64,000 nt of DNA from contig NZ_RPFZ01000001.1 of assembly GCF_003815535.1 (NCBI RefSeq), positions 186,001-250,000 on the forward strand, written 5' to 3'. Shown in pieces: positions 8,724 through 18,337 of this stretch; the stretch's first letter is position 1, and each line of letters starts with the position of its first letter. A program made the position numbers and the translations under genes. Source of the DNA: Aurantiacibacter spongiae. GTDB taxonomy: Bacteria; Pseudomonadota; Alphaproteobacteria; Sphingomonadales; Sphingomonadaceae. The notes below the pieces were generated by a model that saw nothing but the letters and a program-made list of their open reading frames with translations, was not told the origin of the DNA and did no database searches.

Positions 8724-8773
8724 CGTGGCACGATCTGTTTCATAATTGTTCCGTATTCGTTCCGAACCGGAAC
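8720..8773 (+). promoter_or_regulatory. lexA promoter with alphaproteobacterial LexA (SOS) box
   Basis: TTGACG (8720-8725), a 17-base spacer and TAATTG (8743-8748) make a plausible promoter. Overlapping its -10 and start region is GTTC-N7-GTTC (8748-8751 and 8759-8762), the direct-repeat LexA box of alphaproteobacteria. The second GTTC also forms one arm of an inverted repeat, GTTCCG-N3-CGGAAC (8759-8764 and 8768-8773). The position fits repression of lexA by its own product. Confidence 0.8.
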
Positions 8774-8791
8774 ACTTGACGGAGTGACGCC

Positions 8792-9469
8792 ATGTTGACT
8801 GCGAAGCAGCACGAACTTCTGCTCTTCATCAACCGACGGCTGGAGGCATCGGGTATCTCCCCCAGTTTCGAGGAAATGAAGGAAGCGCTCGATCTCAAGA
8901 GCAAGTCGGGCGTGCACCGGCTCATTTCCGCTCTGGAGGAACGGGGTTTCATCCGTCGCCTGCCCAACAGGGCCCGCGCGCTCGAAGTCGTGAAGATGCC
9001 TGAGAATTCCGCCGGCAGGGCGGTTGCCGGCGATCCGGTGGCGAAGGCGACAAGGCCTCCTGCCCGGCAACCCGACGCGGCAAACGACGTGGTCGAGATC
9101 CCCCTGCACGGGCGCATCGCTGCGGGCGTACCGATCGAGGCGCTCGAAGATCATCAGGTATTGCCGGTCCCGGCCGCGTTGCTTGGCGCAGGAGAGCATT
9201 ACGCGCTCGAGGTGTCCGGAGATTCGATGGTCGAAGCCGGCATCTTTGACGGCGATTATGCGCTGGTGAAGAAGGCCGATACCGCGCGGGACGGCGATAT
9301 CGTGGTCGCTTTGGTGCGCGGAGAGGAAGCGACGCTCAAATACCTCTATCATGATGGCGGCCACATTCGTCTGGACCCGGCCAACTCGGCCTACGATGCC
9401 CAGGTCTACGCCGATGCCGAAGTGCAGGTCCAGGGCAAGCTTGCCGGGCTTCTCAGGCGTTACCACTAG
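8792..9469 (+). CDS. lexA: LexA repressor / self-cleaving protease
   Basis: LexA (225 residues) represses the SOS regulon and self-cleaves when RecA filaments form. Residues 1-70 are the winged-helix DNA-binding domain ([36 protein letters not shown]). The self-cleavage bond is Ala111-Gly112 in GRIAAGVPI. The catalytic dyad is Ser145 in VSGDSM and Lys183 in EATLKYL. It is monocistronic, 68 bases after moeA, with a LexA box in its promoter. A GC-rich hairpin follows before the convergent comEC. Confidence 0.96.
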   Translation: MLTAKQHELLLFINRRLEASGISPSFEEMKEALDLKSKSGVHRLISALEERGFIRRLPNRARALEVVKMPENSAGRAVAGDPVAKATRPPARQPDAANDVVEIPLHGRIAAGVPIEALEDHQVLPVPAALLGAGEHYALEVSGDSMVEAGIFDGDYALVKKADTARDGDIVVALVRGEEATLKYLYHDGGHIRLDPANSAYDAQVYADAEVQVQGKLAGLLRRYH

Positions 9470-9502
9470 GTCGTGCGGGCCTTCGGGGCTGTGTCTTGTT
9501 GC

Positions 9503-9525
9503 AAAGCGGCCCCGGGGCGGCTTTT
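9503..9525. terminator. Bidirectional terminator between lexA and comEC
   Basis: AAAGC and GCTTT bracket GGCCCCGGGGCG, which can extend the stem by GCC/GGC around a CCGG loop. The + strand ends in TTTT and the - strand in an equivalent T-rich arm. It lies in the 57-base gap between convergent lexA and comEC, as expected for a shared terminator. Confidence 0.5.
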
Positions 9526-9526
9526 C

Positions 9527-11704
9527 TCACCGATAGCCGCGCCACCATCCGTGATGGCCCTGCCGCTGCGCAACGGTAGCGATCTCCTGCTGCGTCAGGT
9601 TTATCGCCAGTCCGCCCGTTTCGGCGAGCATTCGCCCGTCCGCTCTCAACCAGCGGGGAGCACACGATCGCGGCAGCCACCGGTCTGACACGACGATGTC
9701 CGCCCGTTCGCACGCGGCAGCGAGCGCGCGCTCGCCCACGATGTCGCGGCTACGGCTCATGAGAACATGCCAGTCCCGTCCTGCTCGCTGGAGAGTAACG
9801 ACGCAGAAGTCCGGGCTGCATGTTGCGCCGGGCCATTCGGCCAAAGTGACAGCCTCGCCGGTCGTTCCGGCGAGTTCCATCAAGTTGTCGCGGGTAAAGT
9901 CGCTGCGCGTATCTCGCAAGACGAGCAGCCTGTCGTCCTCTCCGGTAATGGCAACGTGCCGCCCGTCGCCGGAAACCAGCAGGTCGGGAACCGGCGTCAG
10001 CAGAACCAGCACGGTGCCGAGCATGGCCGGCAAGAACCCGAGCAACCGCATCCTGCCCCGCCAGAGAGCGAGCCATAAGCCTCCGCACACGAAGAGCATG
10101 ACAGTTGCGAGATCCATCTGCGGTATCAGCTTCACCGCTCCGGGCTGTGACGAGGTGAAATGTGCGATACCAAGCAAAAGCTCCAGCGATTTGCCCTCGA
10201 GCCACCAGACCGGGGCCCCCAGGCCGACAACGTCCAAGGCAAGCGCGGTAGCGATCAGGGGCATGGAAACGAACGTGACAAGGGGGATGGCAACGACGTT
10301 CGCGAACGCGCCGTAGACCCCGGCCCTGTGGAAGTGAAACAACACGATCGGCATCAGCGCCAGCTCGATGATCAGGCCTGTCACCAGCAGCATCGCGGAA
10401 CGGCGCCCGGCGCGAACCAGCCAGGATTCCTCGCGCGGGGCGAGGAAGTTGCGCACCGGTGCCGCATTGTGCAGGGCGACGATGGCAATCACCGCGCTGA
10501 AACTCATCTGAAAGCTAGGCCCGACAAGGCTTTCGGGCCATAGCAGGAGAACCACCGCGGCGGCGACCGCGACCATTCGTAGCGACAAGGGTTCACGCCC
10601 GAGCGCCAAGGCGACGAGAACCAGCAAGGCTCCGATGCAACTGCGGACCGTGGGCACTTCGGCCCCGGTCAGCAAGGTGTAGGCGATGCCCGTCAGCGCA
10701 GCCATGCCGGCAGCGACCAGGGGCAGCCGTATGCGCAGCGTCAGCCAGGGCCACAAGGCCAGCAACTTCACCGCGAGAAAATAGGTCGCGGCGATGACTG
10801 CGCTCACATGCAGGCCGCTGATCGAAAGGAGATGCGTCAATCCGGCATCACGCATCGCTTCCTGATCCCCTTCGGTTATCGCGCCCCTGTCGCCGCTCGC
10901 AAAAGCGGCGGCGATCGCTCCGGCAGACCCGTCGAGGCGGTTGCGGACGTGGGTCGACAATCGCCGCTGTAGTGGTGCGATCAGTGCATCATCTGCCGCT
11001 GGAGGGTCCAGGACCGCGATGTCGCCCTGCACACTTCCGGTCGCAGCATAGCCTTCGAACCAGGCTGTGCGCGCGAAGTCGTATCCCCCGGGAAGCATTG
11101 GCGAGGCGGGCGGCATGAGGCGTACCTGCGCTTCCACGAGGGCGCCTTCCCGAAGGCCCGCATCGTCTTCGGCAAGCGGTACGTTGATCCGGACCTTCAA
11201 GGCATCTTCGCGTTCGGGCAGGCGCGTCGCGAGGACCAGTCTGACCCGGTCTTCTGCCGGCTGTTCGATCCGCTCTAGCACGCGGCCGCGAACGTTCTCG
11301 AACACTGGCCTATCAAGTGCTTCGGTCCCGACCATCCCGGACCGTGCCCACGCAAGGCCCACCCCGAACGCGAACACGAGGCCGCAGGCCGTTATTGCGA
11401 GGACGATCTGCGCGCGGTCGTCCCGCCCTTTCCAGACCGCCTGTGCGCCCAGCGCGGCCATCAGTCCCGCTGCCATGCTGCCGACCCACCAGGCCGCATC
11501 AGGGGCCGCGAACCATGTTCCGATGCCCGCCGCCAGCGCCACCGCGATCCACGGTCCGCGATCGAAACCCGAGCGGCCAAGAAACCCTTCCGCGCGGTCT
11601 GCGATGCTGGACAAAGAGGCACGCTTTCGCCAAGGCGAGTGCTGCATCGCACCATCGCCTGCGTCCTCCCCCAGCGGAACCAAAGGCGGCTGTTGCGTTG
11701 CCAT
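9527..11704 (-). CDS. comEC: ComEC/Rec2-family inner-membrane DNA-uptake channel
   Basis: This is a ~725-residue polytopic membrane protein. It has an N-terminal pair of hydrophobic segments, an OB-like soluble region (about residues 120-220: [36 protein letters not shown]), and the competence domain with [30 protein letters not shown] and [13 protein letters not shown]. ComEC carries single-stranded DNA across the inner membrane. The C-terminal ~130 residues ([20 protein letters not shown] onward) show no HxHxDH motif, so no active metallo-beta-lactamase domain is present. I use ATG 11704, which lies only 29 bases from the divergent gltX start; an internal Met about 20 codons in is possible. 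Confidence 0.88.
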   Translation of the reverse strand: MATQQPPLVPLGEDAGDGAMQHSPWRKRASLSSIADRAEGFLGRSGFDRGPWIAVALAAGIGTWFAAPDAAWWVGSMAAGLMAALGAQAVWKGRDDRAQIVLAITACGLVFAFGVGLAWARSGMVGTEALDRPVFENVRGRVLERIEQPAEDRVRLVLATRLPEREDALKVRINVPLAEDDAGLREGALVEAQVRLMPPASPMLPGGYDFARTAWFEGYAATGSVQGDIAVLDPPAADDALIAPLQRRLSTHVRNRLDGSAGAIAAAFASGDRGAITEGDQEAMRDAGLTHLLSISGLHVSAVIAATYFLAVKLLALWPWLTLRIRLPLVAAGMAALTGIAYTLLTGAEVPTVRSCIGALLVLVALALGREPLSLRMVAVAAAVVLLLWPESLVGPSFQMSFSAVIAIVALHNAAPVRNFLAPREESWLVRAGRRSAMLLVTGLIIELALMPIVLFHFHRAGVYGAFANVVAIPLVTFVSMPLIATALALDVVGLGAPVWWLEGKSLELLLGIAHFTSSQPGAVKLIPQMDLATVMLFVCGGLWLALWRGRMRLLGFLPAMLGTVLVLLTPVPDLLVSGDGRHVAITGEDDRLLVLRDTRSDFTRDNLMELAGTTGEAVTLAEWPGATCSPDFCVVTLQRAGRDWHVLMSRSRDIVGERALAAACERADIVVSDRWLPRSCAPRWLRADGRMLAETGGLAINLTQQEIATVAQRQGHHGWWRGYR

Positions 11705-11733
11705 TGCAGATACGAGACAGGAAACAGGCAGGC

Positions 11734-13167
11734 ATGGCAAGTTCGAGTGGCGACGGTTCGCCAGCGCAGGCACCGGTGGTGACGCGTTTCGCACCCAGCC
11801 CGACTGGCTTCCTGCATATCGGCAACGCGCGAACCGGTCTGTTTTCCTGGCTTTACGCCCGTCACCACGGCGGCAAGGCCCTTCTCAGGATCGAGGATAC
11901 GGACAAGAAGCGCTCCACGCAGGAAGCGATCGAGGTCATTCTCGACGGGCTCGATTGGCTCGGGCTCGATTTCGACGACGATACCGTCTTCCAGTCGCAG
12001 CGGGCGGACCGTCATGCCGAGGTAGCCCGCAAGCTGCTCGAGGCGGGCAAGGCCTACAAGTGCTTCGCGACCCCGGAGGAGCTGGTACAGATGCGCGAAG
12101 ACCAACGCGCGGCGAAGCAGCCGATGCGCTATGACGGGCGCTGGCGCGACCGGGATCCGGGCGATGCGCCGCAAGGCGCGCCCTACACGGTTCGCATCAA
12201 GACGCCCGAGAGCGGCGAGACGGTGATCGAGGATGCGGTTCAGGGCCGGGTGAAGGTCGATAACCGCGAGATCGACGACTTCATCCTTCTGCGCGCCGAC
12301 GGCACGCCCACCTACATGCTGGCCGTCGTGGTCGACGACATGGACATGGGGTGTACCCACATCATTCGCGGCGACGACCATCTCAACAACGCCTTTCGGC
12401 AGGTTCAGGTGATACGCGCGATGCAGGATGTCGAGGAAGGCTGGACCGAGCCGACCTACGCCCACGTTCCGTTGATCCACGGGAATGACGGGGCCAAGCT
12501 GTCGAAGCGGCATGGCGCCTTGGGCGTTCGCGACTACCGTGAGATGGGCATTCTGCCGGAAGCGCTGTTCAACTACCTGCTCCGGCTTGGTTGGGGTCAC
12601 GGGGATCAGGAAGAATTTTCGCGCGCGGAAGCGATCTCGCTGTTCGACATTGCCGGGGTGAACAAGGGGCCCAGTCGCTTCGACATGAAGAAGCTGCTGA
12701 ACATGAACGGCACCTATATTCGCGAAGCCGACGACGCACGGCTGGCGAGGCTGGTTGCCGACCGGATCGGCCCGGATACCGATATCGCGCTGCTGACCGA
12801 AGCCATGCCCGTCCTGAAGACGCGGGCGCGCGATCTCAACGAACTGGCGGACGGGGCGACCTTCCTGTTTACGCGGCGACCGCTCGAATTGACCGAGAAG
12901 GCGCAAGCGCTGCTGGACGATGAAGCCCGCGGGCGGCTGGCGACACTGGCGGAACGGTTGCAGTCGGAAACGGACTGGACATTGGAAGCGCTGGAGGCCA
13001 GTTTGAAGGCCTATGCCGAGGAACTGGGGCTTGGCCTCGGGAAACTCGCGCAACCGCTTCGCGCGGCGCTCACAGGGCAAACCACATCGCCCGGCATATT
13101 CGACGTGCTGGTTCTTCTCGGCAAGGAGGAAAGCCTTGCGCGAATAAAGGCGCAGGCGAGCACCTGA
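11734..13167 (+). CDS. gltX: Glutamyl-tRNA synthetase
   Basis: This 477-residue class I synthetase charges tRNA-Glu (and possibly tRNA-Gln, if the organism uses GatCAB). The HIGH-type motif is [16 protein letters not shown] near residue 16; [12 protein letters not shown] and the KMSKS-type loop KLSKRHG are in place, followed by a helical anticodon-binding domain. The ATG at 11734 has AGG bases closely upstream; the frame extends further 5' but that part is antisense to comEC. The two genes diverge with only 29 bases between starts, so at least one promoter must lie inside the other gene. Confidence 0.96.
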   Translation: MASSSGDGSPAQAPVVTRFAPSPTGFLHIGNARTGLFSWLYARHHGGKALLRIEDTDKKRSTQEAIEVILDGLDWLGLDFDDDTVFQSQRADRHAEVARKLLEAGKAYKCFATPEELVQMREDQRAAKQPMRYDGRWRDRDPGDAPQGAPYTVRIKTPESGETVIEDAVQGRVKVDNREIDDFILLRADGTPTYMLAVVVDDMDMGCTHIIRGDDHLNNAFRQVQVIRAMQDVEEGWTEPTYAHVPLIHGNDGAKLSKRHGALGVRDYREMGILPEALFNYLLRLGWGHGDQEEFSRAEAISLFDIAGVNKGPSRFDMKKLLNMNGTYIREADDARLARLVADRIGPDTDIALLTEAMPVLKTRARDLNELADGATFLFTRRPLELTEKAQALLDDEARGRLATLAERLQSETDWTLEALEASLKAYAEELGLGLGKLAQPLRAALTGQTTSPGIFDVLVLLGKEESLARIKAQAST

Positions 13168-13226
13168 ACCGATACAATTGAGCCGGAAAACCGGCGAACA
13201 CGATACCAATCTGAAGGAGACACATT

Positions 13227-14513
13227 TTGGCTGACAAGCAGGCGGAACTCACGGTCGACGGCGACCAGCACGACTTCCCCACTCTGCAGGGCAGCTGCGG
13301 ACCGGACGTCGTCGATATACGCAAGCTCTATGGCAAGACCGGGATGTTCACCTTCGATCCCGGGTACAAGTCGACGGCATCGTGCGAAAGCGCACTGACC
13401 TTCATCGATGGTGAGGAAGGCGTGCTGCTGCATCGCGGCTATCCCATCGGCCAGCTGGCGGAACAGTCGAGCTTCATGGAAGTCGCCTATCTGATGCTGA
13501 ACGGCGAACTGCCGAGCCAGGACGAATATGCCGACTTTACCAACACCATCACCTATCACACGATGCTGCACGATCAGATGCGGCAATTCTATCAGGGTTT
13601 CCGCCGCGATGCGCACCCGATGGCGATCATGTGCGGGGTGGTCGGAGCCCTGAGTGCGTTCTATCACGACAGCACCGATATTTCCGATCCGGAACACCGC
13701 AAGATTTCCAGCCACCGGCTGATTGCGAAGATGCCCACCATCGCTGCCAACGCGTTCAAGTATGCCGTTGGCCAGCCCTTCATGCAGCCGCAGAATTCCT
13801 TGAGCTACACCGGGAATTTCCTGCGCATGACCTTCGGCGTGCCGGCGGAGGAATACGAGATCGAACCGGCGGTCGAAAAGGCGATGGACCGCATCTTCAT
13901 CCTCCACGCCGATCACGAACAGAATGCCTCCACCTCGACCGTGCGGCTGGCCGGGTCTTCCGGCGCCAATCCGTTCGCCTGTATTTCTGCCGGGATCGCC
14001 TGCCTGTGGGGCCCGGCGCATGGCGGGGCGAACGAGGCGGCGCTCAACATGCTGCGCGAAATCGGTACGCCCGACCGCATTCCGCATTACATCGAGCGCG
14101 CCAAGGACAAGAACGATCCGTTCCGCCTGATGGGCTTCGGGCACCGCGTCTACAAGAATTACGATCCGCGGGCCACGGTCATGCAGAAGACCGTGCGCGA
14201 GGTGTTCGACGCCTTGAACGTCAAGGATCCGGTCTTCGAAACGGCGCTTCAGCTCGAGGAGATGGCGCTTAACGACGACTATTTCATCGAAAAGAAGCTG
14301 TTCCCCAACGTGGATTTCTATTCCGGCGTCATCCTGTCGGCGATCGGGTTCCCCACGACCATGTTCACCGCTCTGTTCGCCCTTGCTCGCACGGTCGGCT
14401 GGGTTGCGCAGTGGAACGAGATGATCTCGGATCCCGGCCAGGTCATCGGGCGTCCGCGTCAGCTTTATACCGGGCCAACGCAGCGTGACTACGTGCCTAT
14501 CGCCGAGCGATAG
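13227..14513 (+). CDS. gltA: Citrate synthase (type II)
   Basis: Citrate synthase (428 residues) condenses oxaloacetate and acetyl-CoA. The catalytic residues are visible: [27 protein letters not shown] and the Asp in NVDFYSG. The N-terminal extension ahead of LRHRGYPI-type sequence (here [11 protein letters not shown]) is that of the long, NADH-regulated Gram-negative form. The start is TTG (13227) preceded by AAGGAGA, which supports this choice. It lies 59 bases after gltX and converges with the kinase-like gene, whose stop is only two bases away. Confidence 0.97.
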   Translation: MADKQAELTVDGDQHDFPTLQGSCGPDVVDIRKLYGKTGMFTFDPGYKSTASCESALTFIDGEEGVLLHRGYPIGQLAEQSSFMEVAYLMLNGELPSQDEYADFTNTITYHTMLHDQMRQFYQGFRRDAHPMAIMCGVVGALSAFYHDSTDISDPEHRKISSHRLIAKMPTIAANAFKYAVGQPFMQPQNSLSYTGNFLRMTFGVPAEEYEIEPAVEKAMDRIFILHADHEQNASTSTVRLAGSSGANPFACISAGIACLWGPAHGGANEAALNMLREIGTPDRIPHYIERAKDKNDPFRLMGFGHRVYKNYDPRATVMQKTVREVFDALNVKDPVFETALQLEEMALNDDYFIEKKLFPNVDFYSGVILSAIGFPTTMFTALFALARTVGWVAQWNEMISDPGQVIGRPRQLYTGPTQRDYVPIAER

Positions 14514-14516
14514 GTT

Positions 14517-15884
14517 TCAACCGTCCTCGGCCCGGTCAGCCGGGATGGAAAGCGTGAAGCGGGCTCCCTGCCCCTTCGCGCTTTCGACGGTAAGCGAACC
14601 GTTCATCGCCTCGGCGAGCCGCCGCGAGATGTACAGGCCCAGACCGGATCCGCCGTCTCCGCTGCGGCCCAGGCGCTCGAACTTGGCGAAGACGCGCGCC
14701 TGTTCGTCCTCGGTCAATCCCTCGCCCTCGTCGGCGACGGTAATGCTGGCCATATCGCCCGTCATGCTTACGCGCAGGTCAACCCGGCCGCCCTCGGGAG
14801 AATAACGGATCGCGTTCCCGACAAGATTCAGGAGAACCTGGAGAACCCGTCGAAACTCGCCGATGGCCGGAGCCCGAATCGTTTCGTCCGGCGCGCGGAG
14901 CGTCAGACCACGTTCGCTGGCGCGCACGCCGAGTATACCTGCGGCGCGACGCGCGACGTCGGCCAGGTCGATCTCGTCCGGAGCGGGATCGAAATCCTCA
15001 TCCTCCACCATTTCAAGGGTGGTCAGATCGTCGATCAAGGCGAGAAGGTGCTCCCCCGCGGAGGCGATATCGGCCGCGTAATTGCTGTACTCTTCCGCAA
15101 GGGGACCGGCGAGCTGGGTCCGGATCGTTTCCGCATTGGCGATAATCCGGCTGACGGGCTGACGCAGGACCGGCGCAATATCGCGACCGATCCCGGCCGT
15201 GCGGTCAGGCTCGTCATGGCGGGCGGGCGGCACTTCCGGGAGCGGCGTTTCCGGAAGAAGAAGGAGCTCGAAACCCTTGCTACCATCCGCGCTTCCCAGC
15301 GGGGCTATGCGGGCAATCCAGCGACGCGGTGATCCGGAGACGTCGAAGGTCGCGCCTGAAAGTAATCGCCAGTGGACAGGGGCCGAGAGGCGCGAAGCTT
15401 CCTCTCGCAGGCACTCCGTCCAGGCCCGCCCCCGCCGATCGGCCATGCGCCTGGCACACTCGACCAGATCGGATGCATGGGCGTCGGCGATAAGCACTTC
15501 CTGCGCCGGGCCGAGACGAGCTGTCAGTCCGGCAAGGTGGCGGGCCAGGGCCAGTTCCCTGCTTTCCCGCTGGACGCGCGTATCCGCGGGAAGCGCTTCG
15601 GCCTGCCAGTTGACGATGCCGATAGCCACGCCCTCACCGTCCGGTTCCACCTCGATCCACGCATTGACCAGGTCGCGATCGTCCTGCGCGCGAACGGGAC
15701 GGGCGAGGCGCAGACCGAATTCCCGGGACTTGCGGACCAATTCCAGCAGGGACGGGGTTACGATCGGCCCCGGCAGTTCGCCTCCTGACCGTCGATGAAA
15801 GCCGGCCAGGGGCTCATCTGCCTCTACCAGGCGGTCATGCGCATCGGTGCGGGCCCGCGCGGTAAAGGCTCGGTCGGCAACCAT
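14517..15884 (-). CDS. PAS-containing histidine-kinase-like protein lacking the phospho-acceptor His
   Basis: The start ATG at 15884 follows the DUF2336 stop by four bases and gives 455 residues. Residues ~20-215 look like two PAS-type sensor regions. Residues 230-295 align with a HisKA helical hairpin (PLAEEYSNYAADIASAGEHL, LIDDLTTLEMVED). In the H-box, however, the usual SHELRTPL reads APVLRQPV, so Pro238 stands where His should be. The ATPase domain is intact: N-box LLNLVGNAIRYSPEGG (~351-366), G1 VADEGEGL, F-box FAKFERLG and G2 GSGLGLYISRRLAEA. No transmembrane segment is seen, so it should be cytoplasmic. It may be a pseudokinase, a phosphatase-only protein, or one phosphorylated elsewhere. 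The frame extends upstream, but that part overlaps DUF2336. Confidence 0.85.
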   Translation of the reverse strand: MVADRAFTARARTDAHDRLVEADEPLAGFHRRSGGELPGPIVTPSLLELVRKSREFGLRLARPVRAQDDRDLVNAWIEVEPDGEGVAIGIVNWQAEALPADTRVQRESRELALARHLAGLTARLGPAQEVLIADAHASDLVECARRMADRRGRAWTECLREEASRLSAPVHWRLLSGATFDVSGSPRRWIARIAPLGSADGSKGFELLLLPETPLPEVPPARHDEPDRTAGIGRDIAPVLRQPVSRIIANAETIRTQLAGPLAEEYSNYAADIASAGEHLLALIDDLTTLEMVEDEDFDPAPDEIDLADVARRAAGILGVRASERGLTLRAPDETIRAPAIGEFRRVLQVLLNLVGNAIRYSPEGGRVDLRVSMTGDMASITVADEGEGLTEDEQARVFAKFERLGRSGDGGSGLGLYISRRLAEAMNGSLTVESAKGQGARFTLSIPADRAEDG

Positions 15885-15888
15885 GGAT

Positions 15889-16845
15889 TCAATGAAGCGC
15901 CTCGGGCGAGGAAGACGCCAGCAACTCCGCCGCCTTGTCGGCGCGCAGCGTATCGAACCCGGCGGGCAGGGACAATTCGGGGTGCAGATAGACGAATTGC
16001 TCTTCGACATCGCCCTGATCGAGTCCCGAAGCGCGAAGTGACAGGGCAAGCCGGGCAAACTGGTTTTCGCCGAGCGATAGAATTACGGTATCGCGCTCCT
16101 GCTCCGACCCCATCGCCAGCGCGGTCGCGAAGATTGCAAGGCCGGAATTTCCGATCGCGAGGGCTCGTTTGGCGCGATGCTGCAGCTTCATCAGCAAGCG
16201 GTTGATCTGGTTCACGCGGCGCTCGCTTTCGTCGTATTCGGAACGAAGCGAGGCTGCGACAGCCCGTGCGTCCTGTTGGAAAGCGCCGGCCTGCGACACG
16301 AGCGTTTCGATGGCCGCATGGAAAAGTTCGCCCGGCAGTTCTCCAAACGGCAACTCCATGCGCCGCTGATGCTGCACGAAGCGCGCCTGGGCGGCCAGCA
16401 CCCGCATGGCTGCCGCCGCTTCCGCCTGGTCGGACGAGGCGGCCAGCTCCTGCAAGAGTGGCGAGAGAACCGGATCGATGCCGCGCGCGTTCAGCTTGTC
16501 GGCGAGCCGCGCCTCGATCGTCAGAGCGTGAGAATGCGTCAGCAGTCCCGTCTCTTCGAGCAGCGCGACGGCCAGGTCATCCTCGCGCTCCACCGCGAAG
16601 GCTGCTGGATCGCGCATGTCGGCTTGCCTTGCCAGGGCGAAAAGCAGTTGTCGGGCGAGGTCGAGCATCATCCCGCGAATTCTGGCGATCACTTCATCGC
16701 TGAACATCGCCTGATCGTCATTGGCGAGAAGATGTCGCAGGATCGGCCGCGCCGTGGCGATGATGACATCGCCTTGCGCCAGTTCGGCGCGAAGCACATC
16801 CTCCACCGACCGGGTGGGAAGAGTGTCGGAAACAGAGTCGTTCAT
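15889..16845 (-). CDS. DUF2336 domain protein
   Basis: This 318-residue, almost entirely alpha-helical protein lacks a signal peptide or membrane segments. It shows the DUF2336 pattern: paired helical repeats with FSDEVIARIRGMMLDLARQLLFAL, DLAVALLEETGLLTHSHALTIEARLA, and a C-terminal GNSGLAIFATALAMGSEQERDTV / NQFARLALSLRASGLD repeat. The role is unknown. It is placed four bases upstream of the histidine-kinase-like gene in one transcription unit, which suggests a partner or input protein for it. ATG 16845 is chosen because the longer frame upstream runs antisense-like through the neighbouring gene. Confidence 0.8.
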   Translation of the reverse strand: MNDSVSDTLPTRSVEDVLRAELAQGDVIIATARPILRHLLANDDQAMFSDEVIARIRGMMLDLARQLLFALARQADMRDPAAFAVEREDDLAVALLEETGLLTHSHALTIEARLADKLNARGIDPVLSPLLQELAASSDQAEAAAAMRVLAAQARFVQHQRRMELPFGELPGELFHAAIETLVSQAGAFQQDARAVAASLRSEYDESERRVNQINRLLMKLQHRAKRALAIGNSGLAIFATALAMGSEQERDTVILSLGENQFARLALSLRASGLDQGDVEEQFVYLHPELSLPAGFDTLRADKAAELLASSSPEALH

Positions 16846-16879
16846 AACGCCGCGATAGCGCAACAGGGTTAAGCCTGCG

Positions 16880-18040
16880 TTAGCCGCGTTGCCCGGATCG
16901 ATCGACAAGGCGCGCGACCAAGACGAGAGTGGCCGCAATGATGACGGCGATCTCCGGCAGGAGGATTGCGCTGAGAACAGCGCACAGCACCGCCACCAGG
17001 CCGCGATCGCCAATCGAGCGTGTGAGCCAAGTCGCGGGGTGTCGGTCCGAAAGGATGAGCCCGGCGAGAAGGACGAATGGCGGGAACGCTTCGCGATACC
17101 ACAGCCCGTCGATCGCCAGTATCGCGGTGGCCAGTAGCGCGAGATCGAGAAGGCGGCGAAGCAACGGCCAGCGACCGGCAGACCCGAAGGGTGCACGCGC
17201 AAGACGCTTCGCTTCCAGCAACAGCTCGACGACGGGAGAGGCGAAAGCGAGAAGAGCGAATGCGACGACCGGTGTTTCGCGGGTGGCGGCAAGGATCGCG
17301 CCACCGAGCAAGACTACCGACGCTATCGCGATCGCCGGTATTGCCCGATCGGACGCCAGCAGGCTCGCTCCGAACCTCATGAGCGTCGTGCTGGCCAGGT
17401 AAGGCGAAATCGCCCCGGCTTTCCCTTCACCCATATGCGTGCGTAACCAGTCACGCTCTCGGGCTTGCGCTGCTGCCCGGTTCGCAACGACGGACCATCG
17501 GCCGCTGTCGAGAATATCATCCTGCAACCGCGCTTCCGGAAGACGGTTTTGAAGGGCAATTCGAAGTATCGCGGCGACCGGCGCGGCGTCTTCCGGCAAG
17601 GTTCGGAGCCTGTCGAGCATTCGACCGGGCACTTTCATCGCACCGGCCCAAGCTCTGTCCAGGTCAATCCTCTCAAATCCGGCGGCCGCGCCCGGGCCGG
17701 CGCTGACGACCAGCACGCGGTTGCCTTGCGCCCGTAGCAGTTCGAGCGCGGTCCGTGCCTCGGGCAGCAGTCCGGGCTGGAGGACGAGCAGGCTGTCGTC
17801 GTCTCCGACCGCGGCGATCAAAGCGTGGCTGCTGGCAAACGCCTCGAACCGCATGCCCAGCCGTTCGGCCTGCCGGCGCGCCGCGATCGAAGCCGGCGAG
17901 GCACCGCTCCCGTGGAAGAATACGCGCTCGCAGCCGATCTCGTTCGCGAACAGCAGCTGCCGCTCGGCGACCGTTCTCCCCGCGACCACGGGGGCGATGT
18001 CCGCATCAGATGACGGCGAGGATATCAGCACTGCGTGCAT
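16880..18040 (-). CDS. Orphan two-part protein: Rossmann-like N-terminus plus ~6 TM segments
   Basis: I do not recognise this 386-residue protein with confidence. Residues 1-150 look like an alpha/beta domain loosely like nucleotidyltransferases (HAVLISSP, VAERQLLFANEIGCERVFFHG, DDSLLVLQPG, RVLVVSAGPG). Residues ~180-220 form a linker with RDWLRTHMGEGKAGAISPYLAS. Residues ~233-380 hold about six hydrophobic segments. NTP-transferase/CDP-alcohol phosphatidyltransferase fusions share this layout, but the CDP-alcohol DGxxAR-type motif is absent. It leads the minus-strand group with the DUF2336 and kinase-like genes (34 bases to DUF2336), so it is probably co-transcribed with them. Confidence 0.7.
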   Translation of the reverse strand: MHAVLISSPSSDADIAPVVAGRTVAERQLLFANEIGCERVFFHGSGASPASIAARRQAERLGMRFEAFASSHALIAAVGDDDSLLVLQPGLLPEARTALELLRAQGNRVLVVSAGPGAAAGFERIDLDRAWAGAMKVPGRMLDRLRTLPEDAAPVAAILRIALQNRLPEARLQDDILDSGRWSVVANRAAAQARERDWLRTHMGEGKAGAISPYLASTTLMRFGASLLASDRAIPAIAIASVVLLGGAILAATRETPVVAFALLAFASPVVELLLEAKRLARAPFGSAGRWPLLRRLLDLALLATAILAIDGLWYREAFPPFVLLAGLILSDRHPATWLTRSIGDRGLVAVLCAVLSAILLPEIAVIIAATLVLVARLVDRSGQRG

Positions 18041-18337
18041 CGGTCCGGTTCGGCATTTCCCTCGTCAAGCGCCGCACGACTACGAATACCCCGCCGGCCT
18101 GCCAAGGGCGGGGACCATAATTGACAGGATAAGGCGTGCTTCCGAAGCGGGCAGGCTCTCCAAGCCGGGCCTTGAGAGCGAGATTACACCGCAAAAGACC
18201 AAATCCGCGTCGCAGCTTCCTATCGCGTGGGAGCCGGATTTCCCGGGGCGAGCGGATGACGCAATCCCGAGTGTTTATTGGTGGAAGATCGGTTAAGACA
18301 GGGTTTTCCGATCACGGTTGCGTGATATTGTCCCCGG
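18041..18337. other. 297-base divergent intergenic region
   Basis: It lies between the divergent starts of the orphan membrane protein (minus) and the coiled-coil protein (plus) and must carry promoters for both. A TTGACA at 18121-18126 has no convincing -10 partner at 16-18 bases. I see no tRNA, small RNA signature or strong repeat. Confidence 0.4.

Noticed and set aside
11461-13209. Long open frame (582 codons) antisense to gltX
   Set aside because: It lies opposite a clear synthetase gene; long antisense frames are expected in GC-rich coding DNA, and the translated sequence has no family pattern.
18121-18149. TTGACA as promoter of the coiled-coil gene
   Set aside because: No -10-like hexamer lies 16-18 bases downstream, and it is about 200 bases from the start codon.
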